From assembly GCF_000761245.1 (NCBI RefSeq), contig NZ_AWOR01000078.1, positions 124,001 to 188,000 on the forward strand: a stretch of DNA of 64,000 nt, given 5' to 3'. The notes below the pieces were generated by a model. That model was not told the DNA's origin, did not search any database, and saw only the letters and a program-made list of their open reading frames with translations. This document shows, piece by piece, positions 54,101 through 62,360 of this stretch (position 1 is the stretch's first letter; each line of letters begins with the position of its first letter). Origin of the DNA: Comamonas testosteroni. GTDB lineage: Bacteria; Pseudomonadota; Gammaproteobacteria; Burkholderiales; Burkholderiaceae_C. Made by a program: the position numbers and the translations under genes.

Positions 54101-54243
54101 GGTCAATCAAAGTGTCTGCCCCTGCACGATTCCTCGCGCGGGTTTGCGCTTCGACTTACGTCACCTTGGTCTTCACCCGCTGGCGTCAAGTGCCAAACCT
54201 ATGCAGACTGCACCGGCGGCATTCCACAACGAGGAAAAATCAC

Positions 54244-54999
54244 ATGGATCTGGACTTTCTGACCCACACGCCCTTCTGGATTGCGCTGGGCCAAATCATC
54301 ATCATCGACATCCTGCTCGGCGGCGACAATGCGGTCGTGATCGCACTGGCCTGCCGCAAGCTGCCCCCCGAGCAACGCCGCAAGGGCATCATCTACGGTA
54401 CTGCCGGCGCCATCATCCTGCGAATCATCCTGATCGCCTTTGCCATGGTGCTGCTGCAGCTGCCATTCCTGAAGGTCGTGGGCGCCATACTGCTGATCTG
54501 GATCGGTATCAAGCTGATTGCTCCCGATGACGAAGGTCACGACAACATCGAAGGCAGCGACAAGCTGTTTGCCGCCATCAAGACCATCATCGTGGCCGAC
54601 TTGGTGATGTCCGTGGACAACGTGATCGCCATCGCCGGCGCAGCCCAGAGCTCGGGCGACCACCAGATGCTGCTGATCGTGCTGGGTCTGCTGATTTCCG
54701 TGCCCATCATCGTCTGGGGCTCGCAGCTGGTCATCAAGCTGATGGAGCGCTTCCCCATGATCATCGTGGCCGGCGGCATGCTGCTGGGCTGGATTGCGGG
54801 CGGCATGTTCGTGACCGACCCCGTGTTCGTGAACACCGATAAGTGGCTGTGGATGCCCAAGCTGGGCACGACCGATGCACAAGGTCTGGCCGAGATCTCC
54901 AAGACCCTGTACTGGGCAGCCCATATCGGCGGCGCATTGCTGGTTCTGGCCCTGGGCAAGTTCATTGCCAGCCGCCGCCCTGCGGTTGCAGCCCACTAA
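54244..54999 (+). CDS. TerC family membrane protein, likely manganese exporter
   Basis: Protein of 251 residues with seven or so membrane helices. Conserved acidic motifs GGDNAVVIALACRKLPPEQR and ADLVMSVDNVIAIAGAAQSS are TerC hallmarks. Bacterial YkoY/MeeF-type TerC proteins take part in Mn2+ efflux, possibly loading exported proteins with Mn; the upstream riboswitch supports this. The ATG at 54244 has GAGGA upstream (GAGGAAAAATCAC). A possible upstream frame from 54112 covers only the leader. Confidence 0.92.
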   Translation: MDLDFLTHTPFWIALGQIIIIDILLGGDNAVVIALACRKLPPEQRRKGIIYGTAGAIILRIILIAFAMVLLQLPFLKVVGAILLIWIGIKLIAPDDEGHDNIEGSDKLFAAIKTIIVADLVMSVDNVIAIAGAAQSSGDHQMLLIVLGLLISVPIIVWGSQLVIKLMERFPMIIVAGGMLLGWIAGGMFVTDPVFVNTDKWLWMPKLGTTDAQGLAEISKTLYWAAHIGGALLVLALGKFIASRRPAVAAH

Positions 55000-55141
55000 A
55001 TCTGGAAAACCCAGCAATTCCAGCAATTCGTGAAGGAATGCGGGAACTGACCGCAGCCTTCACGACTCACAATAGAAACAAGTCGGCGCATTCCTACAGA
55101 TGTGCCGCATTCTTCAACCTTCGTTCCAGTTAGGACGCACT

Positions 55142-55615
55142 TTGAATCCCATCATTGTTTACGTGGATGACGCCACATACGCCCAGCCTATGCTCGAGGC
55201 ACTGGCGGGATCGAGCCAGGCGGCTTCCTCCCACTGGTTGCTGGTGGCCTGTGCTCCGCGCATGACCCACCGTGTGAGCAAATGGGTCAGCCATCGCGCT
55301 CGCGAGAACTGGCGCGGCAAATGGGCAGAGAAGCTGTTTGCGGCGCTGATGCCCGTGATGGCGACGACAGGAGGCAAGGTCACCGCCGTGCTGGCCAAGG
55401 GCCCGCTGACCGAGCTGGTCACCGAGCTGCAGCAGGAACATGGCGCAGCGCAGATCATCGACGCCCGCCGCCCCAAGCAGGAGGTCGTGCAAGCCGCTCC
55501 CGTCAAGGCCAACGCCAAGACAGGCGCCACCGGCGGCCGCTGGAATCTGCCCGGCACCATGGCGGCGATTGCCGCCATGATGGGTTTTGTGATCGAGGAA
55601 TCGCTCTCGATTTAA
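55142..55615 (+). CDS. Uncharacterised protein
   Basis: Not recognised. From a TTG start at 55142 (AGGA seven bases upstream) it has 157 residues: a short alpha/beta-like N-terminal part (NPIIVYVDDATYAQPMLEAL, HWLLVACAPRMTH) loosely reminiscent of universal-stress folds, a basic middle (RARENWRGKWAEK), and a Gly/Ala-rich C-terminal hydrophobic stretch (GTMAAIAAMMGFVIEESLSI). An ATG at 55100 is also in frame, without a ribosome-binding site. It follows terC by 142 bases and ends before a strong terminator; co-transcription with terC is possible. Confidence 0.65.
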   Translation: MNPIIVYVDDATYAQPMLEALAGSSQAASSHWLLVACAPRMTHRVSKWVSHRARENWRGKWAEKLFAALMPVMATTGGKVTAVLAKGPLTELVTELQQEHGAAQIIDARRPKQEVVQAAPVKANAKTGATGGRWNLPGTMAAIAAMMGFVIEESLSI

Positions 55616-55638
55616 GAGCTTCAAGCTCTCTCTGAATA

Positions 55639-55674
55639 AGCCTTGCGCGGCCAAAGCCTCGCAAGGCTTTTTTT
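55639..55674 (+). terminator. Terminator after the 55142 gene
   Basis: AGCCTTGCG ... CGCAAGGCT stem followed by seven T (overall 55639-55674). Confidence 0.9.
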
Positions 55675-55724
55675 ATGATGTGCCGCGATGACCGCAGACA
55701 CAGCCTGCTGCTATGCTGGCCAGC

Positions 55725-56075
55725 ATGAAAATCCTCGTCAAATGGCTTCTTTGCGCGGCGGCTCTTCTCGCAGTCGCCTATGTCTACAGCGGCGTTCAGG
55801 TACAGAGCTTCGGCTCGGCCATGATTGCGGCCCTGGTCATCGGCCTGCTCAACACCATCATTCGCCCCATCCTGGTGATACTGACGCTGCCCGTGACCAT
55901 CATCACCGTGGGTCTGTTCCTGCTGGTGGTCAACGGCCTGATGTTCTGGATGGCCTCCGGCATCCTCGGCGGCTTCCATGTCACGGGCTTCTGGGCCGCC
56001 ATGCTGGGAGCGCTGATCTACTCGGTGCTGGGCCTACTTATTGATCGCCTTGTCGCGCAGCTGTTCCCGGAGTAA
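55725..56075 (+). CDS. Phage-holin-4 / YvlD-like small membrane protein
   Basis: Protein of 116 residues with four hydrophobic segments (WLLCAAALLAVAYVYSGV; MIAALVIGLLNTIIRPILVI; IITVGLFLLVVNGLMFW; HVTGFWAAMLGALIYSVLGL). The NTIIRPILVILTLPVTIITV signature is that of the DUF360/Phage_holin_4_2 family. No prophage genes are nearby. An in-frame ATG at 55713 is an alternative start. Its last 42 bases overlap the convergent M48 peptidase gene. Confidence 0.85.
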   Translation: MKILVKWLLCAAALLAVAYVYSGVQVQSFGSAMIAALVIGLLNTIIRPILVILTLPVTIITVGLFLLVVNGLMFWMASGILGGFHVTGFWAAMLGALIYSVLGLLIDRLVAQLFPE

Positions 56076-57710
56076 CTCTTCCACGGCACGCAAACGCGTG
56101 TCGATGATGGACGCCTCGAAGTAATCGGCACCGGCACCGGCCTTGCGGGCCAGATCCTGCGCCGCCTTGAAGCGATCCACCGCTGCCGCGTAGTCATAGT
56201 GCGCCACCTGGGCCTCTGCTTCGGCCCTCAGGGCTCGCATTTCCTGACCCTGGCTGCGCCATACGCGCGCCAGCGTCTGCCAGGCAGAGCCATCGCGGGG
56301 ATGGTCCGTCACCCAGGTCTGCAAGGGGCCGGCCATGGAGCCAGCCTGGTTGAGCCTGAGCAGGATTTCCGTCTTGAGCAACAGCTCTGGCCTGCGCGGT
56401 GCAACCCGCTCCACCACGTCAATCGTGGCCAGGCTGGGCCCGGCCTCACGTGGCCCGGCCTCGCGCGGCCCGGCCAGATTGCCGCTGGCCGTCACCTTGG
56501 GGGCTGCTGCCTGGGGAGCCATCACCGACTGCAAGGGCAAGGCCGCCAAGGCCCCCTGCGGGTTGTCGGCCTTGAATTCGAGCTCAGCATTCAGCCATTT
56601 GGCTTGAATATTCGCTGGCGCATTGCCCGCCGTCGCCGCGAGCAGCCGCTGCGCCATCTCGCGCGCCAGCGGCCAGTCGCGCAGATACATGGCACTAAGC
56701 GTGGCCGCATAGAGCTGAGCGACCTGCTCGAATTGGCCCAGGCTGGAAAAACTGCCGGAACGCGGCAGCGTGGCCCACTGACGACGCACCTCGACACCGG
56801 GGTTGGAAATCACCCGTGCGCGGGCCGACATCATCACATGCTCCAGCGTCGGCACAGGCTCCGCCGCACGCTTGCCGGGCGGAATGCGCGAATCCATGTC
56901 CGCGATACGCTGGGTGGTCAAGGGGTGGCTGCGCAGATAGGGCCAGCTGCCGTTGTCATTGAGCCGGCTGGCCTGCTGCAGCTTGCCGAACATGCTCACA
57001 AAGCCCTGGGGAGCAAAACCGGCAGGAGACATCAGGCTGTAACCCATGCGGTCCGCCTCGCTCTCCATGGCGCGCGAAAAGTTCAACTGGTTTTGCATCA
57101 CGGCCGCCGGGCCGCCCATCATGATGGCCATGGCTGCATCGGGACTGCGCGTGGCCGCCAGGGCACCCAGCAGCATGGAAGCCAGCATCAGCGGCGTCTG
57201 CTTGCCCTGCTGAGCCATCATGCGGGCAATATGGCGCTGGGTGATGTGGCTGGTTTCATGGGCAATGACCGATGCCAGCTCATCGCCGCTGCTGACCACA
57301 CCGATCAGTCCCAGATAGACGCCCATATAGCCGCCGGGCAACGCAAACGCATTGACCTGGCGATCCTTGCCCAGGAGCAGCGTCCAGGCAAAGCGCTCCT
57401 CCAACTCGGGCGACAGCTCGCCATTCTTGCGCGCCGCATCCTGCAGATGCAGCCAGATGCCTTCCACATACTCCTGCAGCACCGGATCGTCCAGATAGTC
57501 GGGATCGCGGTAAAGCTCTCGGACGATGGAATCGCCCAGACGCCGCTCCTCGCCCGTGGTCAGCGACGATGCACCGTCGCCCAGGGTCGGCAAGCCCGCC
57601 GCCTGCGCAGAGGAAGCCAGTGGGGATACGGCCTGAATAGCTATCAAAACAGAAGCTGTCAGCGTTTTTAGAATATGAACTGTACGCAGTTTTGGCATCA
57701 AAAATGGCAT
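56034..57710 (-). CDS. M48 family periplasmic metallopeptidase (BepA/YfgC-like)
   Basis: Protein of 558 residues. A signal peptide (VHILKTLTASVLIAIQAVSP then ASSAQA) is followed by an M48 catalytic domain: the zinc motif HETSHITQRH, the Glu in AMESEADRMGYSLM, and LRSHPLTTQRIADMD. A C-terminal TPR-like helical part (about 300 residues) resembles BepA, which oversees outer-membrane protein assembly. A short degenerate repeat GPREAGPREAGPS lies around residue 430. Start 57710 or the ATG at 57698; the frame is open to 58136 in antisense of moaC. It overlaps the convergent holin-like gene by 42 bases. Confidence 0.9.
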   Translation of the reverse strand: MPFLMPKLRTVHILKTLTASVLIAIQAVSPLASSAQAAGLPTLGDGASSLTTGEERRLGDSIVRELYRDPDYLDDPVLQEYVEGIWLHLQDAARKNGELSPELEERFAWTLLLGKDRQVNAFALPGGYMGVYLGLIGVVSSGDELASVIAHETSHITQRHIARMMAQQGKQTPLMLASMLLGALAATRSPDAAMAIMMGGPAAVMQNQLNFSRAMESEADRMGYSLMSPAGFAPQGFVSMFGKLQQASRLNDNGSWPYLRSHPLTTQRIADMDSRIPPGKRAAEPVPTLEHVMMSARARVISNPGVEVRRQWATLPRSGSFSSLGQFEQVAQLYAATLSAMYLRDWPLAREMAQRLLAATAGNAPANIQAKWLNAELEFKADNPQGALAALPLQSVMAPQAAAPKVTASGNLAGPREAGPREAGPSLATIDVVERVAPRRPELLLKTEILLRLNQAGSMAGPLQTWVTDHPRDGSAWQTLARVWRSQGQEMRALRAEAEAQVAHYDYAAAVDRFKAAQDLARKAGAGADYFEASIIDTRLRAVEELLREQLRDKAINK

Positions 57711-57829
57711 GGCAATCACAGCATTGCCGACATACGGATCTTCCATATGCCGACCGTTCAACACCCCACTATGATGCCTTGATTGATGGATGCGGCGAGA
57801 TGCCCGCCTGTGATGCCCAGGTATAGCCG

Positions 57830-57850
57830 CCACCCACCACCCACCACCCA
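57830..57850 (+). repeat. Three tandem copies of CCACCCA in the moaC leader
   Basis: Perfect seven-base repeats (three copies) 55 bases before the moaC ATG, in the divergent gap to the M48 gene. Such runs can vary by slippage; effect unknown. Confidence 0.7.
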
Positions 57851-57905
57851 TCCAACCTTGATTGAGCCGCAGAGCCGAACCCATCTGCTGCCGGAAAGAA
57901 CCGCC

Positions 57906-58367
57906 ATGTCCTCTCTTACCCACTTCGACGCCCAGGGCCAGGCCCATATGGTGGACGTCGGTGCCAAGCCCAGCACCCACCGCATCGCCGTCGCCGAAGG
58001 CCGCATCAACATGAAGCCCGAGACCCTGGCCATTGTGCAGGCCGGCACGGCCAAAAAAGGCGACGTGCTGGGCGTGGCCCGCATCGCCGCCATCATGGCC
58101 GCCAAAAAGACCAGCGACCTCATCCCGCTTTGCCACCCCCTGGCTCTGACCCGCGTCGCCGTGGAGTTCGAGCTGGAGCCGGAATCCAATTCCATCCGTT
58201 GCACCGCAACTGTCGAGCTAAAAGGCCAGACCGGCGTGGAAATGGAAGCCCTGACCGCCGTGCAGGTCGGATTGCTGACTATCTACGATATGTGCAAGGC
58301 GGTGGATAAAGAGATGGTGATGGACGGAGTCAGGGTATTGGAGAAGCGGGGAGGGAAATCTGATTGA
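57906..58367 (+). CDS. moaC: Cyclic pyranopterin monophosphate synthase MoaC
   Basis: Second enzyme of molybdenum-cofactor synthesis, converting the MoaA product to cyclic pyranopterin. The protein has 153 residues. MoaC wording includes [57 protein letters not shown], and the conserved [20 protein letters not shown] and KEMVM. The ATG at 57906 gives [10 protein letters not shown]. No other moa genes in the window. Confidence 0.96.
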   Translation: MSSLTHFDAQGQAHMVDVGAKPSTHRIAVAEGRINMKPETLAIVQAGTAKKGDVLGVARIAAIMAAKKTSDLIPLCHPLALTRVAVEFELEPESNSIRCTATVELKGQTGVEMEALTAVQVGLLTIYDMCKAVDKEMVMDGVRVLEKRGGKSD

Positions 58368-58378
58368 GCGCAATGGAT

Positions 58379-59773
58379 TTAGATTTCACCATTTAACCAG
58401 AAACGAGGCTTTAAAAACCCAAAATTAGACAAATATTTATCTCTCGTAGCATCTATATGTGTATGACTTCCTGGAAAAAATGAATAAATCAATATACATA
58501 CGGAACATATAAGTATTAAGCTTAATATTCCCCCTCTCCAGGATAAAGTCTTAGTATTCAATATCTCAATATTCCTACAATGCATAGATGAAATCCATGC
58601 AGCCATATAGACAAATAATATTTGCGTATACGGCATTACGAAAACTCCATCTACCATACTCTGCACTAGAGATGCAAAAATTGAGGCAGCCAAACAAATA
58701 TATATTATTTTTGATTCTTCACTCTTATTAATATACGAATATTTTATTTCCACTATTATTAGATTGACGACCTTAACAAAAGCAATAATAAACAATAATC
58801 CGAAAATAATTCCCCATTCTGAGAAAATTTGCAAAAATAATTGATGCGGATGGCTCGCAATTGCTTTTTGAATATTTGCAAAGTGCATTGGCCCAAAACC
58901 AAAAAATGGTTTATCTGCGATCATCTCCACTGCTTGCAACCAAAGAAAATCTCTCGCTGACAAACCAATTACCTTCCTCTCCAAGGCATTATTTTCAACA
59001 AAAATATTTAAATACTTTGGCAAAAAATCTATAAAAAACAATTGCATAAAAAATGCAGTTAGGAAAATTTTCACTATCATTAATGAGAATTTTCTACATA
59101 CCGAATTCAGGAAAAGATAGAGAGCAGCAACAGACCCAACTCCAAGAAAAGTTCCACGAGTTCCTGATGCTATGGCCATAAATGCAACCATGCAAACCAG
59201 AATATAAAAAGCTTTATCCCATTTGCTTCTCATCAAAACTGGGGCAATCAAAATCGGAATTACCAAAGTACAAAACTGACCAAAAAATCTTGGATTTGTA
59301 AATCCCTTGATAAACCCCCACGCATCAAAGTCAAGCCTCAAATAAAGGGATGAAATATAAGCAATTACAAAATATAAAATCAAAGAAGAAGTTGTTAAAA
59401 ACAATATAAAAAAGGAAAGTTTTTCAATATTATTGTTAGAACAAAATATTCTATATATGAATAAACCAAACCCATAGCAACCCAGGATCATGGCCATCTC
59501 CGTAAATGACCATATTGTCAAATTTGCTTGAGAAGAAGAAATAACCCCCAATATTAAAAATCCAAGTAAAAAGTAAAATTGTTTTGTCTTTATTTCAAAT
59601 AATTTAAAAATAACACCAAAAAAAATAGCATATATTATCAATACAATTTGACCAATTCTTTGAGAGTCATGCCAACTAAGTGATGGCAATAAAGTATCAT
59701 TTACCAGATAAAAAAAAGTAACCCATATAGGGCATATTAAATATAATCCACCATTCATGAATTTTTCATTCAT
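58379..59773 (-). CDS. AT-rich Wzy_C-family ligase, probable pilin oligosaccharyltransferase
   Basis: Integral membrane protein of 464 residues with at least ten hydrophobic segments (AT-rich throughout, roughly one third G+C by eye against two thirds for neighbours). The Wzy_C ligase domain shows ASGTRGTFLGVGSVAALYLF, a periplasmic loop with GFGPMHFANIQKAI, SHPHQLFLQIFSEWGI, and late helices. This fits O-antigen ligases and the TfpO/PilO pilin glycosylases, which are about 460 residues and encoded next to pilA in Pseudomonas and Acinetobacter. GGGAG before the ATG (GGGAGCATTTA). A terminator separates it from pilA, so expression is by readthrough or an unseen promoter. Pilin glycosylation is inferred from position. 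Confidence 0.8.
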   Translation of the reverse strand: MNEKFMNGGLYLICPIWVTFFYLVNDTLLPSLSWHDSQRIGQIVLIIYAIFFGVIFKLFEIKTKQFYFLLGFLILGVISSSQANLTIWSFTEMAMILGCYGFGLFIYRIFCSNNNIEKLSFFILFLTTSSLILYFVIAYISSLYLRLDFDAWGFIKGFTNPRFFGQFCTLVIPILIAPVLMRSKWDKAFYILVCMVAFMAIASGTRGTFLGVGSVAALYLFLNSVCRKFSLMIVKIFLTAFFMQLFFIDFLPKYLNIFVENNALERKVIGLSARDFLWLQAVEMIADKPFFGFGPMHFANIQKAIASHPHQLFLQIFSEWGIIFGLLFIIAFVKVVNLIIVEIKYSYINKSEESKIIYICLAASIFASLVQSMVDGVFVMPYTQILFVYMAAWISSMHCRNIEILNTKTLSWRGGILSLILICSVCILIYSFFPGSHTHIDATRDKYLSNFGFLKPRFWLNGEI

Positions 59774-59798
59774 TAAATGCTCCCTTCTCTACTACGAA

Positions 59799-59827
59799 TA
59801 AAAAAAGAGCCCGAAGGCTCTTTTTTT
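59799..59827 (-). terminator. Terminator of pilA
   Basis: AAAAAAAGAGCC-CGAA-GGCTCTTTTTTT, T-runs on both strands, just after the pilA stop and before the ligase gene. Confidence 0.92.
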
Positions 59828-59843
59828 AAAATCCAGAGGAATA

Positions 59844-60308
59844 TTAGGTCGTACCAGCGCACTCTTTAGGAGAGTATTTTTGCTTCGCACTTGTTGAGCA
59901 AGTCCAAACACCAGCAACACCAGCAGCATCAGCCGCACGAGTCCATGTCACAGTAGGTGTTGTACCCAATACAGAAGCACCCTTGAGTGCGCAAGCAACA
60001 GAGGCAGCGCCATCAGTAGCAGCGGCAATAGTAATGCCGCTGCAACGAGAAGTGACATTATTGGTTAGGCCAACAGATTTAGCTGTTGTAGCGTCGTTTG
60101 CAGAAGCGATAGCCGTAGTCAGACCTTCAGCATACTTTGCTTCAATGTTTGTCTTCGCTGGCGTAATTTCTGCCAAAGCTGCAGTAACTTGCGATTTTGC
60201 CGTGTAATCCTGATAAGCAGGCAAAGCCACGGCAGCCAGAATACCGATGATCGCCACAACGATCATCAGTTCGATCAGGGTGAAACCCTTTTGAATGGAA
60301 CGCTTCAT
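59844..60308 (-). CDS. pilA: Type IV major pilin PilA
   Basis: Protein of 154 residues. A short leader (MKRSIQKG) is followed by the prepilin cleavage site and the N-terminal helix [20 protein letters not shown] with Glu5. The globular domain is Ala/Thr-rich. Four Cys are present; the last pair ([20 protein letters not shown]) forms the C-terminal disulfide loop. The mature end is Thr-Thr, where TfpO-type enzymes usually act on a terminal Ser, so the glycosylation site is open. Driven by a sigma-54 promoter (60344-60361). AGGGAG lies seven bases before the ATG. Confidence 0.96.
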   Translation of the reverse strand: MKRSIQKGFTLIELMIVVAIIGILAAVALPAYQDYTAKSQVTAALAEITPAKTNIEAKYAEGLTTAIASANDATTAKSVGLTNNVTSRCSGITIAAATDGAASVACALKGASVLGTTPTVTWTRAADAAGVAGVWTCSTSAKQKYSPKECAGTT

Positions 60309-60343
60309 TTCAAACTCCCTAGTTGGATGAGACCCAAGGTATC

Positions 60344-60361
60344 AAGCAAGCTGCATGCCAA
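60344..60361 (-). promoter_or_regulatory. Sigma-54 promoter of pilA
   Basis: Minus strand TTGGCATGCAGCTTGCTT fits the -24/-12 consensus (TGGCACG-N4-TTGCW) with one change (T for C) and the required GG and GC dinucleotides ten bases apart. Pilin genes of Pseudomonas use sigma-54 with PilR. Confidence 0.85.
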
Positions 60362-60454
60362 CAATTTGACAGAGGCAGAGCCCGCAACAGACGACACGTT
60401 TGGCAACATTCAAGCGAGTTTGAGTAACAGTTTTGGCGTTCTCGTCACAAGTAA

Positions 60455-60468
60455 TGACAAATTTGTCA
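60455..60468. promoter_or_regulatory. Candidate activator (PilR-type) palindrome upstream of pilA
   Basis: TGACAAATTTGTCA is a perfect 14-base palindrome about 95 bases upstream of the sigma-54 promoter. Its half-site TGTC resembles the PilR recognition sequence; a further TGTC lies on the minus strand closer to the promoter (CTCTGTCAAATTG). Confidence 0.5.
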
Positions 60469-60502
60469 GGCTCTTGGCACAAGTCAAGCCGAAGCCGGCC
60501 AG

Positions 60503-61219
60503 TCACTCCACGACGAAGCGCATGGTGCTTCCCGCCAGGTCCACCGTGTCGCCATTGAGCAGTGGCACAGACAGAGGGCCCACCACCTGGCCATTGAGCT
60601 TGAGGTCTTCGCTTGCGCCCTCCAGTTGGGTGAGCACAAAGCCATGAGGTTTTTGGGTGATGGAGGCGATGGCCACGCCGGGCTTGCCCAGGGTGGTGAC
60701 GACCTTGAAGAGAGGTATTTCCCTGCCGGCCAGGCTGCCGGTGAGCATGCGAATCACGGCGTGGCGCTCAGGCAGCGCGGCGAGCGAGCCCTGGATGGTG
60801 GAGCTGAAGCTGGAGATTTCACCAAATCCTGAGGGGCTGGCAAGTTTGGCGTAGCCGCTGTCTGCCTCTTCGGAAATATGCGCCAGCGCCTTTTTGCCGC
60901 CTTGGGCAGATGGCGTATTCGTATCAGCAATCACGGTATCGAGAAAGCGGATTTTGTAGCGGCCAATATCCAGCAGGTCGCCGTTGAACAGGTCCTGCCT
61001 CTGGATGGCGCGACCGTTGACATAGGTGCCATTGGTGCTGCGCAGGTCTTCAATGCTGACCTTGCCGCCAGAGATGGTGAGCACGGCATGCTCACCGCTG
61101 ACCGCCAGATTCTCGATCACGATGTCGTTGTAAGGACGACGACCCAAGGTCGTGCGCTCCTTGGTGAGCTGTACTTCCTTGATGACTGCGCCGTCGATTG
61201 AGATGACCAAAGTCGGCAT
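60503..61219 (-). CDS. FHA-domain protein
   Basis: Protein of 238 residues. The N-terminal FHA domain (about 1-95) has ERTTLGRRPYNDIVIENLAV, SGEHAVL, RSTNGTYVNGRAI and NGDLLDIGRYKIRFLD, containing the phosphothreonine-binding Arg, Ser-x-x-His and Asn. A linker leads to a second FHA-like unit (about 150-238: ERHAVIRMLTGSLAGREIPL, LNGQVVGPLSVPLLNGDTVD) that lacks the Arg/Ser-His residues. Cytoplasmic; a phospho-dependent adaptor by inference. It lies between pilA and ssb. No kinase or secretion genes nearby. Confidence 0.88.
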   Translation of the reverse strand: MPTLVISIDGAVIKEVQLTKERTTLGRRPYNDIVIENLAVSGEHAVLTISGGKVSIEDLRSTNGTYVNGRAIQRQDLFNGDLLDIGRYKIRFLDTVIADTNTPSAQGGKKALAHISEEADSGYAKLASPSGFGEISSFSSTIQGSLAALPERHAVIRMLTGSLAGREIPLFKVVTTLGKPGVAIASITQKPHGFVLTQLEGASEDLKLNGQVVGPLSVPLLNGDTVDLAGSTMRFVVE

Positions 61220-61461
61220 GCTCGAAGCTCCTGAGGAAACGCCAAGTCTCGCTTGGCTGCACTGGCTAGGACCACTCCCACTTGAGTGTGTGACTCAGCG
61301 CTCAATCATCAATCGTAACTGGATGAAACGCGCTTGCATGCTGCATCTTATTTCACTAATTCGATGAAGCCAGCTATTCGATTGAAATTTTCAACCTTGC
61401 TGTCATTCGTCTGCAGCATCTTTGGAATCGCACCTGCAATCTATCAAGTCGCCATATAAGA
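61220..61461. other. Stretch between the FHA gene and the ssb terminator
   Basis: No supported large gene. Contains the promoter region of the FHA gene and, on the plus strand, an open frame of 31 codons (61364-61459, MKPAIRLKFSTLL, hydrophobic) ending two bases before the terminator. It has no ribosome-binding site, so I do not call it a gene. Confidence 0.35.
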
Positions 61462-61495
61462 AAAGCCCGCGCTCGTTGAAAGCGCGGGCTTTTTT
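61462..61495. terminator. Terminator after ssb
   Basis: AAAGCCCGCGCT-CGTTGAA-AGCGCGGGCTTTTTT. The T-run is longer on the plus strand, though position suggests it serves ssb on the minus strand. Confidence 0.9.
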
Positions 61496-61535
61496 GCAAA
61501 TCTTTGCAAAGTGGCGGCAGCCACCTGTCCGTGGT

Positions 61536-62087
61536 TTAGAACGGGATGTCGTCATCCATGTCGTCAAACCCCGAAGCTGCGCGCTGGGGAGGAGGAGCCA
61601 TGGGTGCAGGAGCAGAACGCTGCTGCATGGGGGCCGCTGGTGCGGGGCGCTGCTGCATGGGCGCGGGAGCCGGACGGCCGGGCGCCTGATAGCTGCTTTC
61701 GCCATAGCCATCGTCGCTGCCGTAGCCGCCTTGCTGCTGACCACCACCCTGGCGGCTGCCCAGCATCTGCATCGCATCGGCACGGATTTCGGTGGCGTAG
61801 CGTTCCTGGCCGGAGGCCTGGTCGGTCCACTTGCGGGTGCGCAGGCTGCCTTCCACATAGACCTGGCTGCCTTTACGCAGGTACTGACCCACGATTTCGG
61901 CCAGTTTGCCGTTGAAGACCACGCGGTGCCATTCGGTGGCTTCGCGGTTTTCGCCAGTGTTCTTGTCGCGCCAGCGGTCTGTGGTGGCGATGGTCACATT
62001 GGCCACCTGATCGCCGCTGGGGAAGGTGCGCATTTCGGGGTCACGACCCAGATTGCCGACGATGATGACTTTGTTGACGGATGCCAT
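61536..62087 (-). CDS. ssb: Single-stranded DNA-binding protein
   Basis: Protein of 183 residues. The OB fold is [40 protein letters not shown] and [21 protein letters not shown] long linker rich in Gly, Gln, Pro and Ala (about 115-170; [10 protein letters not shown] repeats) precedes the acidic tip DDMDDDIPF, the docking site for repair proteins. Unlike E. coli, the gene is not directly divergent to uvrA: an MFS gene lies between. Confidence 0.97.
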   Translation of the reverse strand: MASVNKVIIVGNLGRDPEMRTFPSGDQVANVTIATTDRWRDKNTGENREATEWHRVVFNGKLAEIVGQYLRKGSQVYVEGSLRTRKWTDQASGQERYATEIRADAMQMLGSRQGGGQQQGGYGSDDGYGESSYQAPGRPAPAPMQQRPAPAAPMQQRSAPAPMAPPPQRAASGFDDMDDDIPF

Positions 62088-62211
62088 AGAGATACCTTTT
62101 CAAAAAGTGGCCCGGGCAGTCAAGAAAGGTCCCGAACCAATGAACCTCGTATTCTGCCCCAAGCCAGCCATGAAGAGCACGGGATTGCCCTATATCCCAT
62201 CACGGCGATAC

Positions 62212-62352
62212 ATGGTGCCCCAGCAGGAAAGGGGGCCACTGCGCGCGAGCAGCCGGGCAAGGGCAGCCCCGCTGCGAGGGCTGCGTCCCCCTCCGCGTAA
62301 CAGAGAGGGGGAAGGCGGGGCCGCCTAGGCGCACAGCGCCTCAGGGGGGGTT
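62212..62352 (-). repeat. Intergenic GC-rich repeat, family A copy 3
   Basis: Reverse strand CCCCCCTGAGGCGCTGTGCG, GGCGGCCCCGCCTTCCCCCT, GCGGAGGGGGACGCAGCCC and GCAGCGGGGCTGCCCTTGCC repeat the block order of copies 1 and 2. It ends about nine bases after the MFS stop codon. Confidence 0.7.
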
Positions 62353-62360
62353 GCTGTAAG

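Noticed and set aside
55713-56075. Holin-like gene as a sign of a prophage
   Set aside because: The DUF360/YvlD family is a common chromosomal membrane protein, and no phage structural, lysis or integrase genes are nearby.
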